NCBI GenBank assembly: GCA_013180625.2
Contig: SNVD02004462.1
Coordinates: forward strand, 131,835-195,834
Length of the DNA stretch: 64,000 nt
Reading direction: 5' to 3'
DNA from: Boswellia sacra
Lineage: Eukaryota > Streptophyta > Magnoliopsida > Sapindales > Burseraceae
Of this stretch, positions 1 to 12,160 are shown piece after piece; within the stretch, counting starts at the first letter, position 1, and each line of letters begins with the position of its first letter. Position numbers and translations under genes: made by a program. The notes under the pieces were generated by a model. It did not search any database. It had not been told where the DNA came from and saw nothing but the letters and a program-made list of their open reading frames with translations.

Positions 1-381
1 GCAAGTCAATCTCGATGACTAGTAGAAGTAGCATGATGTGTAACTTAGTCTCGATGAGACCCAACAGAAATAGCAAGATAGCAAATTTAGTCTCGATGAG
101 AACCAATGGAAGTAGCATAATCTACAAGTCGCCTTGATAAGGTAATTCAGTATCGGTGAGAACCAATGGAAGTATCATGTTCTACAAGTCCCCTGGATTA
201 GGCTCCTCAATTCAGCACGATGTGCAAGCTGTATGAATTAGGTAGCTTAACCTCGATGGGACTTTTATCAAGCAGCACGATATGCAAAGATAGTTTCATC
301 TCGATGATATTCCTCTTAAACAACATAATGTGCAAAAGTAATTACCAAAAATAAGGCATCTCACTTGAAGAAGGATGTTAA

Positions 382-540
382 CTTTGAAGAAAGAATCTAC
401 CTCCAAGAAGGCATCCTCCTTGAAAAAGGAATCCATCTTGAAGAAGGCATCTTCCTCAAAAAAGGTATCCACCTTGAAGAAGGAATCTCCCTTGAAGAAG
501 GCATCTACCATGAAGAAGGCGTCCACCTTGAAAAGATATC
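382..540. repeat. 18-bp minisatellite
   Basis: About nine degenerate copies of an 18-bp unit resembling CCTTGAAGAAGGCATCTA. Because 18 is a multiple of three, all frames stay open and give artificial six-residue repeats (EGIxLE-like) on both strands. No start context or homology supports a protein. Confidence 0.8.
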
Positions 541-1394
541 TCTTTTGTTTCTCTATGAATAAGGAATTTAAAGTCTACCCTACGGAAGGAATTTTGAAGA
601 AGAAATTTAATGTTCTCTTGAAGAATGAAATCCGCATTGAAGAGCAAGTTCTGAAGAAGGGACTTGAAAAAAGAAGAAGGATTCATAGTCAGATAGTTTG
701 AAGGATAAAGGGTAAAAGGTCAAAGAGAGGAAAAAGAGAGAAAAGAAAAAGAAAGACTCTACATCGGCTTTAAGACACTGAAGAAATATTTTGAACAAAG
801 CAAGCGACAAGCACTCGGCCATGGCAGTAGTTTAACAACTCACAAGGAAAGAAGAGTAATATCAATCAATAGAATCTTCAACCAGAATCGCATGGAAGAA
901 TTCCTCTAAATACTAGAAAGTAGTTTGTTAAGGAGCATACCAAACAAGGTAAAATTTAAATCGATTTTACTTCACCAAGAAATATTTGAATTTTGCAGGA
1001 ATTTGCAAAGACAAAGGATAAGATCCCCTGTGAGTTAGATAACAAACAACATGATGAGGAATTACCCACTAAAGAGCATGATGAATGCAAGAGAAGTTAA
1101 GAATGAAGGATGTTAGGACATGACAAATCAAGAAATTTCCCCAGTGGACTAGAAGAAATCAAGACCAGAAGCAAGAATACTCGAAAGAATGACATGAAAC
1201 CTAATGAATACAAAACTGAAAAAGATCAAAGAAGCATGAAGAATACTTAGAAGAGGGACATGAAACCCAACAAATGCAAGGTCCGAAGAAATCGAAGAAG
1301 GTATGAACGATACTTAGCCAAAGGCAGGAGGAATGAGAAGCTTTAAAGACCATGAATCAGTGCATGATAAAAGTTTTCCCCGTGGGCAAAAAGA

Positions 1395-1580
1395 AACCTA
1401 AGAAGTATACTTAAGAGTGTTTTAAGCCCTTAGAATAGGTACAAACACTAAGAAGAGGTGCACTGAAGAGTGTTGAAAACCCTAAGAAGTAGGTGCTCTG
1501 AAGAGTGTTAGAAACCTTAAGAAGTAGGTGTACTGAAGAGTGTTAGAAACCCTAAGAAGTAGGTGCATTGAGGAGTGTTT
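1395..1580. repeat. 35-bp tandem repeat
   Basis: Four to five copies of a 35-bp unit. Successive copies start with GAAGAGTGTT at about 1466, 1500 and 1535, with older degenerate copies upstream. It lies in the same putative 3' UTR as the flanking minisatellites. Confidence 0.75.
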
Positions 1581-1611
1581 TATTATAGCATCATAAGGAT
1601 GCTATCTAGCC

Positions 1612-1768
1612 CTTCAATGGGCACATCCGCCCTTAGATGAGTACGTTCATCCTTAGATAGGTACCTTAGCCCTTGAATGGGCACATTAGCCCTTGGATGT
1701 GCACATCCACCCTTGAATGGGCACTTTAGCCCTTAGATGGGCGCATTAGTCCTTGAATGGGCACACTT
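1612..1768. repeat. 20-bp tandem repeat
   Basis: About eight copies of a unit close to CCCTTGAATGGGCACATTAG. Copies differ at two to five positions, so the array is old or evolves by frequent slippage. Confidence 0.8.
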
Positions 1769-2031
1769 TTTTGTAAAAGTAGAAGAAGAGAAAGATATGA
1801 TGAGAAAGTCTGATAGAATAACAATGAAGGCGAAGATGTCGAAAGGAAAGAAAAAAAGAAAGAAAGACGAAGCAAGAGTACTTTGTCGACTTTTGTGTCT
1901 CACAAACCTTTCCAAAGTAGAGGGTATGCTGTGGACATTAAATTTTTAAGGCTCGATGAAGGAATGAAGATGAATATCGAGCAAAAAAATGATCGAAATG
2001 CCCTTAGAGGCCAAGAAAGGAAAACTAAGAG

Positions 2032-3800
2032 GGAGTTGGTGAAATGTTCTTGAAAATTAATATATAACTTCAAAAAATCACATAAATTAATCTAAGAGGA
2101 ATATGAGTCCTTTGGACTCCAGCCTTTCGATCAAGTCTTAAGCGCTCTAAGTGCTATCCTAATCTTTTGCAAGGGTGTTCTTGCGCCTGCTCGCTTCGCT
2201 CTCATGATTTCATCCCTGTGAGGTAAGGATGCGATTGCATACCAATTCTACCTATAATTAGTAGCATTTCATACTCCGGATACAATTCATAAGAGCTCTC
2301 CTGGACACAAGGAGACGACATCTGTTCATATGACGATATCGAAGGAAGGGGAGTCATGTACCTTGTGAAGCTACGGATGTCCAATTTTCATAGAAATTTA
2401 CAAATAATGAATCAGAGTTAAACTTGAAAAGTTACAAGCAATTGAATAGACAAAGGTCAGAAGCGACTGCATTGCAAAATTACAAAATAGGAAGGGCCCA
2501 ACACTATTACACTGTTCACGCATTACTGTTCATCTGTATCCCACATTGGTTTTTTATCACTTTTTTACTCCAAGGAAAGCCTATATAAGCATACCTTGGG
2601 CACATTTCTCAAGACATCCAAAAATCCTATTTTCTACCTCTTGAAGACACGCTTGAGAATTTGAGAAGTATTTTCTAGTTTAATAGTTTTGGGGCGTTTT
2701 ATATTACTCTAAACCCAAAAAATGTACGTTTTGAGAGCAGAATTCCCTTCTTCCTCTTATTTCTTCTTTTTATTTTCATGCTTAGAATTAGGCATGTTTA
2801 CAATAAATTAGGCTTAGAATAAGTATGATTATGATTTATTTTGATGCATAGAAGTATGCTACGATTTTATGAATTGCTTTATCTTTCATTTGTTTTGCAA
2901 GGTGGATAAGCATGTTGAGGTAAGTCTGTTCTCCTTTCTTTATTTAGAAACATGTTTAAGAATTTACTTTCTTTGCAAATGCTTAGAAACATGCTTAAGA
3001 GTACATGATTAGAAACATGCTAGGAGAATTTATATTCACTTTGATATATTCTAGGAAATAGCATAAAATATGTAAGAATTATCATTTTGCTCTTGGATGT
3101 CTTGTTTGAGCTAGAATAGCTATGATTGAAGTAGATTGCTTGAATTAGGCTAGAAATACCATGTTTAGGCTAGAATATGCCATGATAACTATGATTAGGC
3201 TAGAATTGCCATGAATTAATATGAATTATGCTAGAATAGCGCTAGGAAGAATGCCATGATCGAAGTTATCAAATCTAGGCTAGAATACCATGATATTATA
3301 TTATGGCTTTGTATGATTTATGAATGTATGGAATATTTTTATTATTTTATTGTTGAAGAACAAATGATGTAATCCTCTTGCTATTCCCCCATGTTTGAAA
3401 GGAAATGTAATCTATTCTCCTCCCTCTTTCTTTGTACAAATATACAACTATTTTGATTGAATAATCACCTCATATGCCTAACAAAGATAAAAATGAACAA
3501 TGTGTGCATAAAACAAACAACAATCTAAGTGGGCTAAGTAACAATACAAGCTATTTTTATTGGTATTTCCCAATTGGAGGTCGGATTTACATCCGGACGA
3601 GTCAAAAGACTACCTGACTTCCTGAACCCATCTCTGAAGGGATATGGGTAGTTTAGGTTCCGAAGTGAGGCATCAGATTATCCCCATTCATTCCTAATTG
3701 AATAATTGGGTGGTGACTCTATTTTTCAGACGTGGTCATGGCTCGTTTGTGTTCCCTTAACTCTCAGAAGAGGCTTTGACATAGTGTCGTGGTTGCAAGC
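2032..3800 (+). mobile_element. Ty3/gypsy LTR (probable 3' LTR, Tat/Ogre-like)
   Basis: The block begins just after the purine-rich tract AACTAAGAGGGAGT with a TG dinucleotide. It contains the string GGTGGTGACTC at about 3711, of the kind found near the 3' ends of long plant gypsy LTRs, and a short-gene-like stretch with TATATAAG at about 2582, a possible promoter. The outer boundaries are approximate because the partner LTR lies outside the window and no target duplication can be checked. Length near 1.7 kb suits Tat-lineage LTRs. The right end could lie anywhere between about 3730 and 3840. Confidence 0.45.
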
Positions 3801-3989
3801 GCTCTAAGGGGATGAAAGTCCTGTTCACATTGATTTTTCTTAAATCCTATCACTTGTGCTAAATGGCTCGTTTAATTTTGGAATTAATGTAATCCAATTT
3901 ATCATAGTTTTGTTGAGATTCTCTCTTGTTGTCAAGCGAAGCTTGATGACTAAAAGCATTATGGTACAATGCAATATATTTGAGTGATG

Positions 3990-4970
3990 ATGAAATGTGA
4001 ATCCAAGCTCAAGTGTAACTATTATGTTATATCGAGGGAGATAAACGAATATAAAGGAAGCATAAGTTAGCAATGCAATAATCTGGAAAGAGAAAGGGCA
4101 TGAGAAATCAAACACAAGATTTTTGTTATGGTTTGGCCAAATCGTTGCCTATGTTCACGCCTCCAAGCTCCAAGCTAGAGGATTCCATCATGTCAAGCTT
4201 GGAACCCCAAGACTCAAACTTTGCAAACTAACAATTGACTTCTCTCACTAGGTGTTAATCAAACCACTCACCTAAGGTGTAAAACCTACCCTCTAATTGA
4301 CTTCCTTTTTATGTCAATTAAACTACTAACCTAAGGTGTAAAACTCACACCCTTACAAGAATCAAAATCATCAAATAATGAGTGAGTTCCAAAGATTTTC
4401 TCTTTCAAAAATAGATCTACAAATATAAGCTAGGTTGACCCAATCAAGTGCTCTGGGTGGACTTGTCTTAGACAGAGACTCTCGGATGACCCGAATTAGA
4501 TCTCGGTTGACCTAACTTCGTATACAACACTAATTTTCTCTCTAATTTTTTCTAACCTATTTTTATATCAGGTAAAGTTGCAATCAAATTCAAGTAAGGT
4601 TAGTCATCAATCTTTTGAGGTTTAGGATTGATTTTAAGATAATTTTAAGTTCAACTTGCTGAATCCTAGACCTTTAAGGTCATGTTGAGCTCATTATCAT
4701 TTCAATCAATTAACTCAAGGCTAGATTACATAAATTTAAAAAAAAAAAAAACAAAAGTCTTAGCCTAGGTTAAGCGTCAAGTTCTTCTTGATATGCATCC
4801 ATGCTTGCTTTTGACTTAAAGTGAGACATTTCATGCCTTGATGTGAAACTTTTAAAAATCGATTGTCAATATAATGTTGATTTATGTTCAACAAATTCTT
4901 AATTAAATTAACACTTAAAAACAAGATTAGAACTTCATCAATTATTTGTTATCATCAAAATCATTGCCTG
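3990..4970 (-). mobile_element. Decayed copia-type LTR remnant
   Basis: Read on the minus strand, the right edge (about 4960-4925) carries TTTTGATGATAACAAATAAT. The string TTTTGATGATAACAA is also present near the start of the well-bounded LTR at 30,816. Towards 4110-4160 the plus strand has a broken version of the 'wheel' GTTTGGCC...CCTA...CACG that occurs near the end of many plant copia LTRs. An A-run lies at about 4739-4752. Ends are eroded and no target duplication was found. Confidence 0.35.
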
Positions 4971-5199
4971 GCAGGTTTATTAGACTTTTTGGTTATGATT
5001 AATTAATATTTTGATGCTCTTTTTCAATTTTTTTAAAATAATAAAGAGGGGATTCAAACCTACAATCTTTTCATCATAACAGTTTTGGTACCATATTAAA
5101 TTCATCACTTTATCTAAAAGTTTAAGCTTATAGATATAGGCTTTACTTAATTCTCTAATAGTGACTTGGATGCTCTTTGTCACTTGGATGTCATTCAAT

Positions 5200-5967
5200 C
5201 TTCAAGCTACGACCTTAGATAGCCATCTTCGGGATCAGGTGATAGACTATTCAAATCGATAAGAGAAGATGAGATACGATTAACAAAGAGATGAGATGAC
5301 TTGCTTGTCATAGCATTTAGAGAGGAGAAGATTAACTTATCTCTTAAGTTAATTGCCAACAACTAATTAATCACATCAAGCATTAATTTAACCATGCAGA
5401 AGACTGAGTTGATTGCCAAACCACTGAGTTGAACAACAAATCGAGTTGAGTACAATTATGCTATGTTACCAAGTTGAACGCAATTTAACTGCGTAAATCA
5501 CAAAGCAACTAAATTGATCATAGCTTTACTCCAAGACAAATTGATTTCAGTTGAACATAAATAATTAATTTAATAAACACAAAAAGTGATTAGAACAACT
5601 AAAAAAATGACAATAAATAAAAGAGATAAAATATGATAATATTAGAAAATAAAAGAGTAAAAAATATCCTACAGAAAAATAGGACATAACCAAAGTTATA
5701 TGACAATATGATAAATCTCTGCAACAAACACAAACAATTGATTTGGTTTCTTTTGACATCAAATCAACAAGATGCCAACACATATAGGTTCCAATAGAGT
5801 TATTTCATATAAAATTTAAGAAATTTTTGATAAGTTTAAGAGCCTCTAAAAGTTTTCGTAATTCATATAATAGGTCTGAGACAATTTATTCTACATACAA
5901 CAACCACGTTCAAAATTAACCAAAAATTGGCTTCAAAAAATAATTAATGAATTTAATAAATTTTACA
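5200..5967 (-). mobile_element. Possible LTR fragment with adjacent polypurine tract
   Basis: On the minus strand a strong polypurine tract, AAGGGGGGAG (about 5977-5968), is followed at once by TTGTAAAATTTATT, as expected for the junction of internal DNA and a 3' LTR. The rest of the stretch is AT-rich without coding signal. The far LTR end cannot be placed. This is inference from one junction only. Confidence 0.3.
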
Positions 5968-6091
5968 ACTCCCCCCTTGTTAGGAAATTTTCAGGCTTTA
6001 TACGAACTCATAAGATCCTACATAAAAGCACTCTTCCTACTTTGATTTCTATAAAATAGCATTCTAATAGTTTAAAGCAACGTACAAAAAA

Positions 6092-6176
6092 GATATATAT
6101 ACATACATATATATATATATATACATACATATATATATATATATACATACATATATATATATATATACATACATAC

Positions 6177-6208
<32 letters not shown>
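6092..6208. repeat. AT/CATA microsatellite
   Basis: An alternating (AT)n tract with regular CATACATA interruptions, about 115 bp long. Open frames reading YIYIYI are artefacts of the dinucleotide repeat. Confidence 0.9.
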
Positions 6209-6209
<1 letters not shown>

Positions 6210-6288
6210 ATCTGTAGACGAGTTTGATTCAAACATAACCTTAAGAAGACGATAAATTCCTACCTTTTTTAGTTGAAAACAAACACAT

Positions 6289-6440
6289 CACTACAACCAC
6301 AAGAAACGGAGGTATTTGCTGCGCCCTTGAAAGCCGCCTCAAAAAGATATTGTGCATTACCATCTACGGCGGTGTTACGAACCGCAGTCTAAGGGTAATA
6401 AAAATCCCAAATTGATTTTAACCTAATCCGCCTTTTCTCT
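6289..6440 (+). mobile_element. CACTA transposon terminus (left end)
   Basis: The sequence CACTACAACCACAAGAAACG begins here, preceded by CAT as a possible 3-bp duplication. Within 110 bp there are CGGCGGT-type subterminal motifs and the string GAACCGCAGTCTAA (6379-6392). The same 14-mer occurs inverted at 34,769-34,782 near the end of the complete CACTA element further right, so both belong to one family. No matching inverted end (TTGTAGTG) was found downstream. The element is therefore truncated, or its other end was lost or rearranged. Confidence 0.65.
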
Positions 6441-9408
6441 CATTTTTGCTGTCTCATTTTCCCTCTTGGCTTTTCCCTCTGATTTTGTAGGACATTTTCC
6501 CAAAATGGTGCAGAAACCATCGTTGCTCTTCTCTTCTCTGGCTTCTCAATCGCTTCTCAAACCCTCGTTGATAGTTTCTCTGGCTTTTCAATAGCTTCTC
6601 TGGCTGCTCAATCTCTTATCAATTGGAGTGTTCAGTTGCTTCTAAATCGGCGGAGAAGGTTTCGTATCACAGTTCTCTCGATGTCATTATGGGTTCGTCT
6701 TCTGCACACTGGCTTCCGTCTCTTCAATGTGTCTTTCTCTTTAATGTCAACGTATGACTTTGTAAATAAAGCTTACGTCTCCACTTTAATGTCTAAAATG
6801 CTTGATTAATGCTGCTTCAAATCATCTGTTTGAGAAGACAAATTTTTGGTGTTATTGTCGCAAGAATTTCTTAAATCAGTTGGTTGTGTAATACACATTT
6901 TGTCGAAGGTGAAGTCGTATCCAGAAAAAACATTTACTTTTTTTTTTAACTATTTAATCTTGATGTCTTTACATTTGATTGGATTGACAATCAAATATCC
7001 AGTTTTAGAGATTCTATTGTAGTACATATCTCATCACTCATCAGCAAACTTAGCAAAGAGGCCTAGACTTTTAATTAGAGTAATTTTTATTTTACTTTAT
7101 TATGTAGACATTTTAAGCCTTTAACTTTATTTATGGTGGCCAAGTTTGAGTTTAAATTTGATTTTAAAGTAAATTTCAAATTTATTTATTGTAAATTTGT
7201 GTAAATTGCCTAAAATTCATTGTAAATTTGATGTAAATTGCCTTAGGTGTAACCTAGATCATAAACTTGATTATAAGTATTTGTCATGAATGAATTTTGT
7301 ATTCTTTTAAAAATATATTCAGCAGTTTGTATTCAGTAAATCATCTCATCCCTTTTTTTTTTTAATTTGTTACTAATTCTAACGTGATTTTAAATGCATG
7401 GTGTCTTACCCTCTTTGGTGTAGCTGCAAATCATATTTGTATACTTAAGTTGGTTGCTAGCTGCTCAAGTGGGGATCGTTTGGTTTGGGGTTGTGCGGAT
7501 TCTTGGTGCCTCTGGTTTTGAAGGTAATGGTCTGTGAATTTTGCTTTGGGTTTTTGGAATGATTTATTTAAATTTTCTGCATGGCCGTGATTAAATGTAG
7601 TTTTTTTTCCCTTGAAGCTGATCAATTTGAAGTAAAAAACAGAGCCAACTTTCTGCTATACCTAGGTATGCCTTAGATCATTTTATATATATTTTTAATT
7701 TTGAAGTCAAAGTGGCTTGGTATCTTTAATGTTAACTTATTTTAATTTGTCTGGGGCTTTCTTATAACAATAATTCATTATAATTAATCTTTACACTTGC
7801 GGTTGTTTCATTTAAGTTGCTTTTCTGATAATTAAAAAAACAAACACGAAACAGAAGATCGAGGACTGGAAAAAGATTATGATGGAACTGGCTCTAACCT
7901 GGTCAAGTTCTGAGAAGTTTCACTTTATATCATATATAGGAACAGCGAAAGTGAAGATTTTAATATTTTGGGGATTTATATATCATGGCTGGGAAGGGGT
8001 GGTGATGATGACGAGCATGTAATATTTTTTTTCAAAAACAAAAATTGATTAAAAATAGGATGAGCAAATCTTTGTCGCCAAATTGCACTTCCAATATGCT
8101 TTCGTAGAAGTTTTAAACTGAAATACATACATTATTTCCCTCTGTTACTGAATTTAGAGCATATATGAATTGTAAAGTAATATCTGATGCAATGCCTTAG
8201 CTATTTCCCTGTGCAAATTTGCACAAATGTGAGGTTCATGGTTTCAAAAGACTGTTTGTTGTCTTGGAGCAATTTATTTGTTAAAAATCAATCACTAAAG
8301 TTGGCATCTTCACGTGATTTTTCCATTACTGTTGTGCTTAATGAATATCAGTTTTGCATTTTATTTTATTTTTTTACAGGTTAAAAAGGAGAGTTTCTTA
8401 ATTGACTCAAATCTCACTATAAACTTGCACGATTTACAACTTTCAAATTTAGAACCAGACTTCGGTGAGGAAGGCAGTGGAACTACTGAAAACTTGGGTG
8501 ATCAGGAAGCTTTCGAAGAGACACCAAAGATAAAAGTTTGTAATTTCGAATAACAAACTTCTGCATACTGGGTACTTGTCTCATTCTGGCCATGAGAGAA
8601 TAAATGAAAGAGAAATTGACAAGTATATGCTTAAATTAATTCTTATGTACTCATCACTACCTAGCCTAGGTAGTTCTCTTAGTCAGTATCTATGTTTCTT
8701 ACTCCCTGGTTAGCCAAGAACACAATGTATTTGTATTCAATTTTAATACTCATTTGCTTGTCAGTTTGTAATTATAAATCTGTTGTAGTACTTGATGAAG
8801 GATCTCTACTATGAAAAAGACAAGCGACAAAAAGTCGTTAGTTAATCTTACTATTAATTGTCTACTGATAACTTAGTGGAAAATGGTGAAACTTCTTTTA
8901 GTTCTGCTGGTTATGAAGTGATTATAAATTCATGACAGTTCTATTCTTTACATCAAAGCTCAATTTCTCAATTTCACTGAACCAAATATCAGTTTCATGA
9001 CTATTGCCCTATGTTTCTTATTGTCTTTTTTTTTTTTTAAAAAAAAAAAGCAGTTTCATGACCATGTTCGTATTAGAAGCTTACTCGGCACAGAGAGAAC
9101 ATTCCATTCAGCTTTAGAATTGAATTGAAAGTCGTGAAGTCACACCCAAGGAGGTAGTTTTCTGATCCTTTTTACTGGAATCTGCATGAAGATATAGATT
9201 GTTTGTTATACCAATTGATCTAATATTGTCTGTGCTCAACAAGTGTCTAGCTTCCACACCGTTCTATTAGAAAATTGATATAATATCCTCTTATCTGATG
9301 CAATTAAACTTTCAGTTAATTTGTAAGCAATTGTTAATGTCTTTATAGCATTTTTAATATGTATTTCTTTTATATTATGTGAATGTCCCTCAGCTGAGCG
9401 GTAAATTG
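6441..9408 (+). other. Interior of the left CACTA element, no recognised gene
   Basis: AT-rich DNA with exon-like islands that I cannot identify. A thymine-rich tract with an AG acceptor (about 8360-8380) leads into an open stretch at 8381-8553 of about 57 codons, acidic near its end (DFGEEGSG), closing at TAA. A C/T-rich, leader-like stretch lies at 6440-6720. Given that related CACTA elements here carry captured exons, this may be another capture, but no family could be named. A T/A homopolymer pair lies at about 9029-9050. Confidence 0.3.
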
Positions 9409-9417
9409 GTTTTTACT
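9409..9417 (+). other. Target-site duplication of the Pack-MULE (left)
   Basis: GTTTTTACT, identical in all nine bases to 13,408-13,416. Nine-base duplications are characteristic of Mutator-like transposition. Confidence 0.85.
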
Positions 9418-9613
9418 GCCCGATTTTCATCAAATGACCCCCTCTCCTACCCATTGACTATAAATAACCCCCTTTTCTAATTTATCTATTATTGACCTGT
9501 TTTAGGATAGAAAAATACGAAAATAACCTTAACAATTGAACAAAAGACAACATAACAGAAACTACTTCACCCTGTCCATGCAAACAACACGACACACGGA
9601 CACTGAGAGCAAG

Positions 9614-10967
9614 ATGAAGCTGACCCAGATTTACGAGAAGCCTCTGGATCCAGCCAGCGCCACTGAACTGGTGAGAACGAGTTCCATTTTCGAGCTTGAT
9701 GTTGTTTGAAATTGCTTTTGAGGTTTCAGCTGCGAGTTTGTTTATTGATATTTGTGATCATGGAAGGTCTTTTGGGATAATAATTTTCTCTTTAGAGGAA
9801 TAAGAGAGGTCTTGCCCTCTCAGGATTGTGTTCATTTTTGGTCCTCCAAAAAGTTCAGTTTTCTATATGCTTCTTTCCTGCAATATATTTAAGGGTTTTC
9901 TGGTTCTTGGGCTATTCTTGCTTTCGGAAAGTGAGATTACATGAAAGCTGGTTCATGGTTTGTGATAGTGTAGAAAACTCTGGATGGGTTTCGGATCCTG
10001 TACTGTATAGGTAATTGACCATTTGATTACTTACTTTCAACATTTTGGCAACTGTGCATAGTGTCAATGCTTGAGATAGCTTTCATTCGGGTGTTGGGTT
10101 ACCGTGTTTTGTCTGCTGTTAATCTGTTGGTGCAGCCTGCAGCCTCCAAAGTTCTATCCAAGCTATTGTCAGGTGATTGTAGGATTGGGGGTGCATGTGT
10201 CTGGGGATTAGTCTAGTGCTTTTAAGAGTCTCAGGCACCTTAATTGTGAGAAACAGATTTTGTACTAGTGCAAATAGCATACTTGTTTTCATTTCATTTT
10301 ACACCTTGGTCACCTCCATGGATTTGTCATGGTAATCAAACCCATTAAAGCTCGACTTTAGTTCTCTTGTAGGTTTAGAAATTGTAAAAAATCTCAATGA
10401 TAGATACATGCCATTGACATGAACAGAATCTGGATGTTCAACAACATTTTGGTTATTAACTCTGAAACCAATTATTTGTGTATATTGTCTTGAACTGGAT
10501 AGCTGGATCAAAGTTTGTACATGATTGACCTCTTTTACTGGATGTTTCATACAGATTGTCTTTGAAACACTAGTGTGTACTCCATCTACATTTTTTTTAA
10601 GGTGATAGAATGGTTTCTGGTGGTGTAAATCCAATTAATTAATTGATAGAAAATCCTTTTGAACTTTGAGCAGGTAGTATATGATGATTCAAAGGAGTCT
10701 AGAAGGTCTGTGATATTTTCTTAGTTCTTTTAGCCTTAGTTTCTATTTTGAAAAGTTGAAGTTGATTGCTTTTTTGTATTGATTCCTTGGTAATATACCT
10801 GAAGCAGTAGACGGAAGAGAGCTATGATTGATGATCTCTATGATCATGCCAAAGTTCATTCACCCGTAATAGAGAGAGCAGAAGAGGTTCGAGCAAACCT
10901 GGCAGATAGCTTCCCAAGCTTTTGGAAAGCTATGGTTAAGTCAAATGTTACACATGGCTTTTGGGTG
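9614..10967 (+). pseudogene. Captured B3-domain protein gene fragment (three exons)
   Basis: Exon 1 (9614-9670) starts with ATG and encodes 19 residues, MKLTQIYEKPLDPASATEL, ending at a GTGAGA donor. Exon 2 (10,674-10,705) follows a CAG acceptor and encodes VVYDDSKESR. Exon 3 (10,808-10,967) encodes RRKRAMIDDLYDHAKVH, then a PSFWKAMVKSNVTHGFWV motif and a GTAAGC donor. The PSFxKxMxxSxVxxGFW motif is the start of the plant B3 DNA-binding domain, in the type found in small At5g42700/At3g19184-like proteins. The remaining barrel strands of B3 were not found downstream, so the DNA-binding domain is cut after its first strand. The fragment sits inside a Mutator-type element, so I read it as a captured, probably non-functional copy that could still be transcribed. 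Protein family is recognised by memory of the motif; the exact parent gene is unknown. Confidence 0.75.
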
Positions 10968-11699
10968 GTAAGCCTGGTATTTTGTCCCCAATTTAAGTAT
11001 GCATAATTTAAATAGTTATTTCTCATTTGTTTTGTTAATAGATTCACTGCATGCGATGAATTGTTTTTTTCAGGTACGTATGTAATCATAATACCGTGAT
11101 TAGGAAAAAATCATGATTTATTATTTTGATTGATTCATTGAACTGCCCTATGTGCTGTGCAGCAAATCTTGGCCGCAAAATACTCATTATTTGAAAAACA
11201 ACAACCACTTTAGTCTGAGAATGATGACAGATGCATCCAATATGCTAAAGGTGAAAGCAAATTCGAAGTTATACATCATCCAGACCATGCTCGAAACTAT
11301 AGGAAAGAGTTGGTGACAGATATGTTTGATATGAGATCGTGGAAATGAGTTGCAAAACCATGATGAAATTCTGCATTTAAGAAATCATGACATGCTTCTC
11401 AAATTTTGTAAAACTCTTTTAGATATATGTATTTGATTCAAGGGAATGAGTAATTGCAGAATCATGTGGTTAGTGATATTATTGTCGTTATATCCATGTA
11501 TAAATTTTTGAATAGTTAAAGCACTTTGGTAATTATATGGCAATTTCATCTACGGTTTAAAGGTGTATATGTAACAATTGTAAACACCTCATCCTTTAAC
11601 TTCTTATAATATTTTAGGTCGTTATACTCCTATTTGCACGACTATTTTTAAATCTGCTACTTTGCATGAGGTGGTGGTGCAAAAATGCCACTTTCACAT

Positions 11700-12160
11700 T
11701 GTGCACGACCTGGTCGTGCCAAGTTTTCGATGTAAGCGGGTTGTGCTACAAACCCGAATTTACTCTATTCCAATCAGCACGTTGGGGTCGTGCAACAAAC
11801 TCATTAGACTCTATTGTACGACAGCACGATCGGGTCATGCAACACAACAGAATTAAAAACAGAATCGGTTTTGTTGCACGACTAGGTCGTGCTGATAGAA
11901 CGATCGGGTCGTGCAATAAACAGATTACAGAATCTGTTTATTGCACGACCCAGTCGTGCTATCAGCACAACTGGGTCGTGCAACAAAACAGAATATGTAT
12001 GTTGAACGACCCAGTCGTGCAATTAGCACGATCGGGTCGTGCAACTAAACAGAATTCAAAATGGAATCTGATTTGTTGCACGACCCAGTCGTGCTATCAG
12101 CACGACCAGGTCGTGCAATAAAACAGATTTCACGACTTGGTCGTGCTGATGTTTTGAATT
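11700..12160. repeat. Array of GCACGAC...GTCGTGC palindromes
   Basis: About a dozen copies of a 17-nt dyad, GCACGAC-CNG-GTCGTGC and variants, spaced irregularly by 20-50 bases. Several are themselves arranged as larger inverted pairs; for example 12,075-12,119 is one dyad, a TATCA spacer, and its mirror dyad, forming a possible hairpin of more than 40 nt. Spacers frequently contain AACAGAAT or AACAGATT. Any transcript would fold strongly and single strands could extrude cruciforms. The open frames across it are not protein genes. Function unknown. Confidence 0.8.

Larger units (their letters stand above)
1..2031 (+). repeat. Minisatellite-rich 3' UTR of a Ty3/gypsy-like element
   Basis: No convincing protein is encoded here. 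The stretch is a chain of short tandem repeats and ends in a purine-rich tract (about 2013-2031) directly before the putative LTR start. Recurrent TCTCGATGAG-like motifs occur at about 11, 50, 93, 150, 250 and 300, followed by three clearer minisatellites listed separately. Plant Tat/Ogre-lineage retrotransposons are known to carry a fast-changing 3' untranslated region full of such arrays between pol and the 3' LTR, and the layout here fits. The open frames in this stretch are products of repeat periodicity. Assignment to the element is inference; the repeats themselves are seen directly. Confidence 0.5.

Noticed and set aside
6008..6232. Tyr/Ile repeat ORF
   Set aside because: Translation of an AT/CATA microsatellite.
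11700..12160. CRISPR-like array of palindromic repeats
   Set aside because: Spacing and repeats are irregular, spacers share sequence, and the DNA is plant nuclear; no cas genes.
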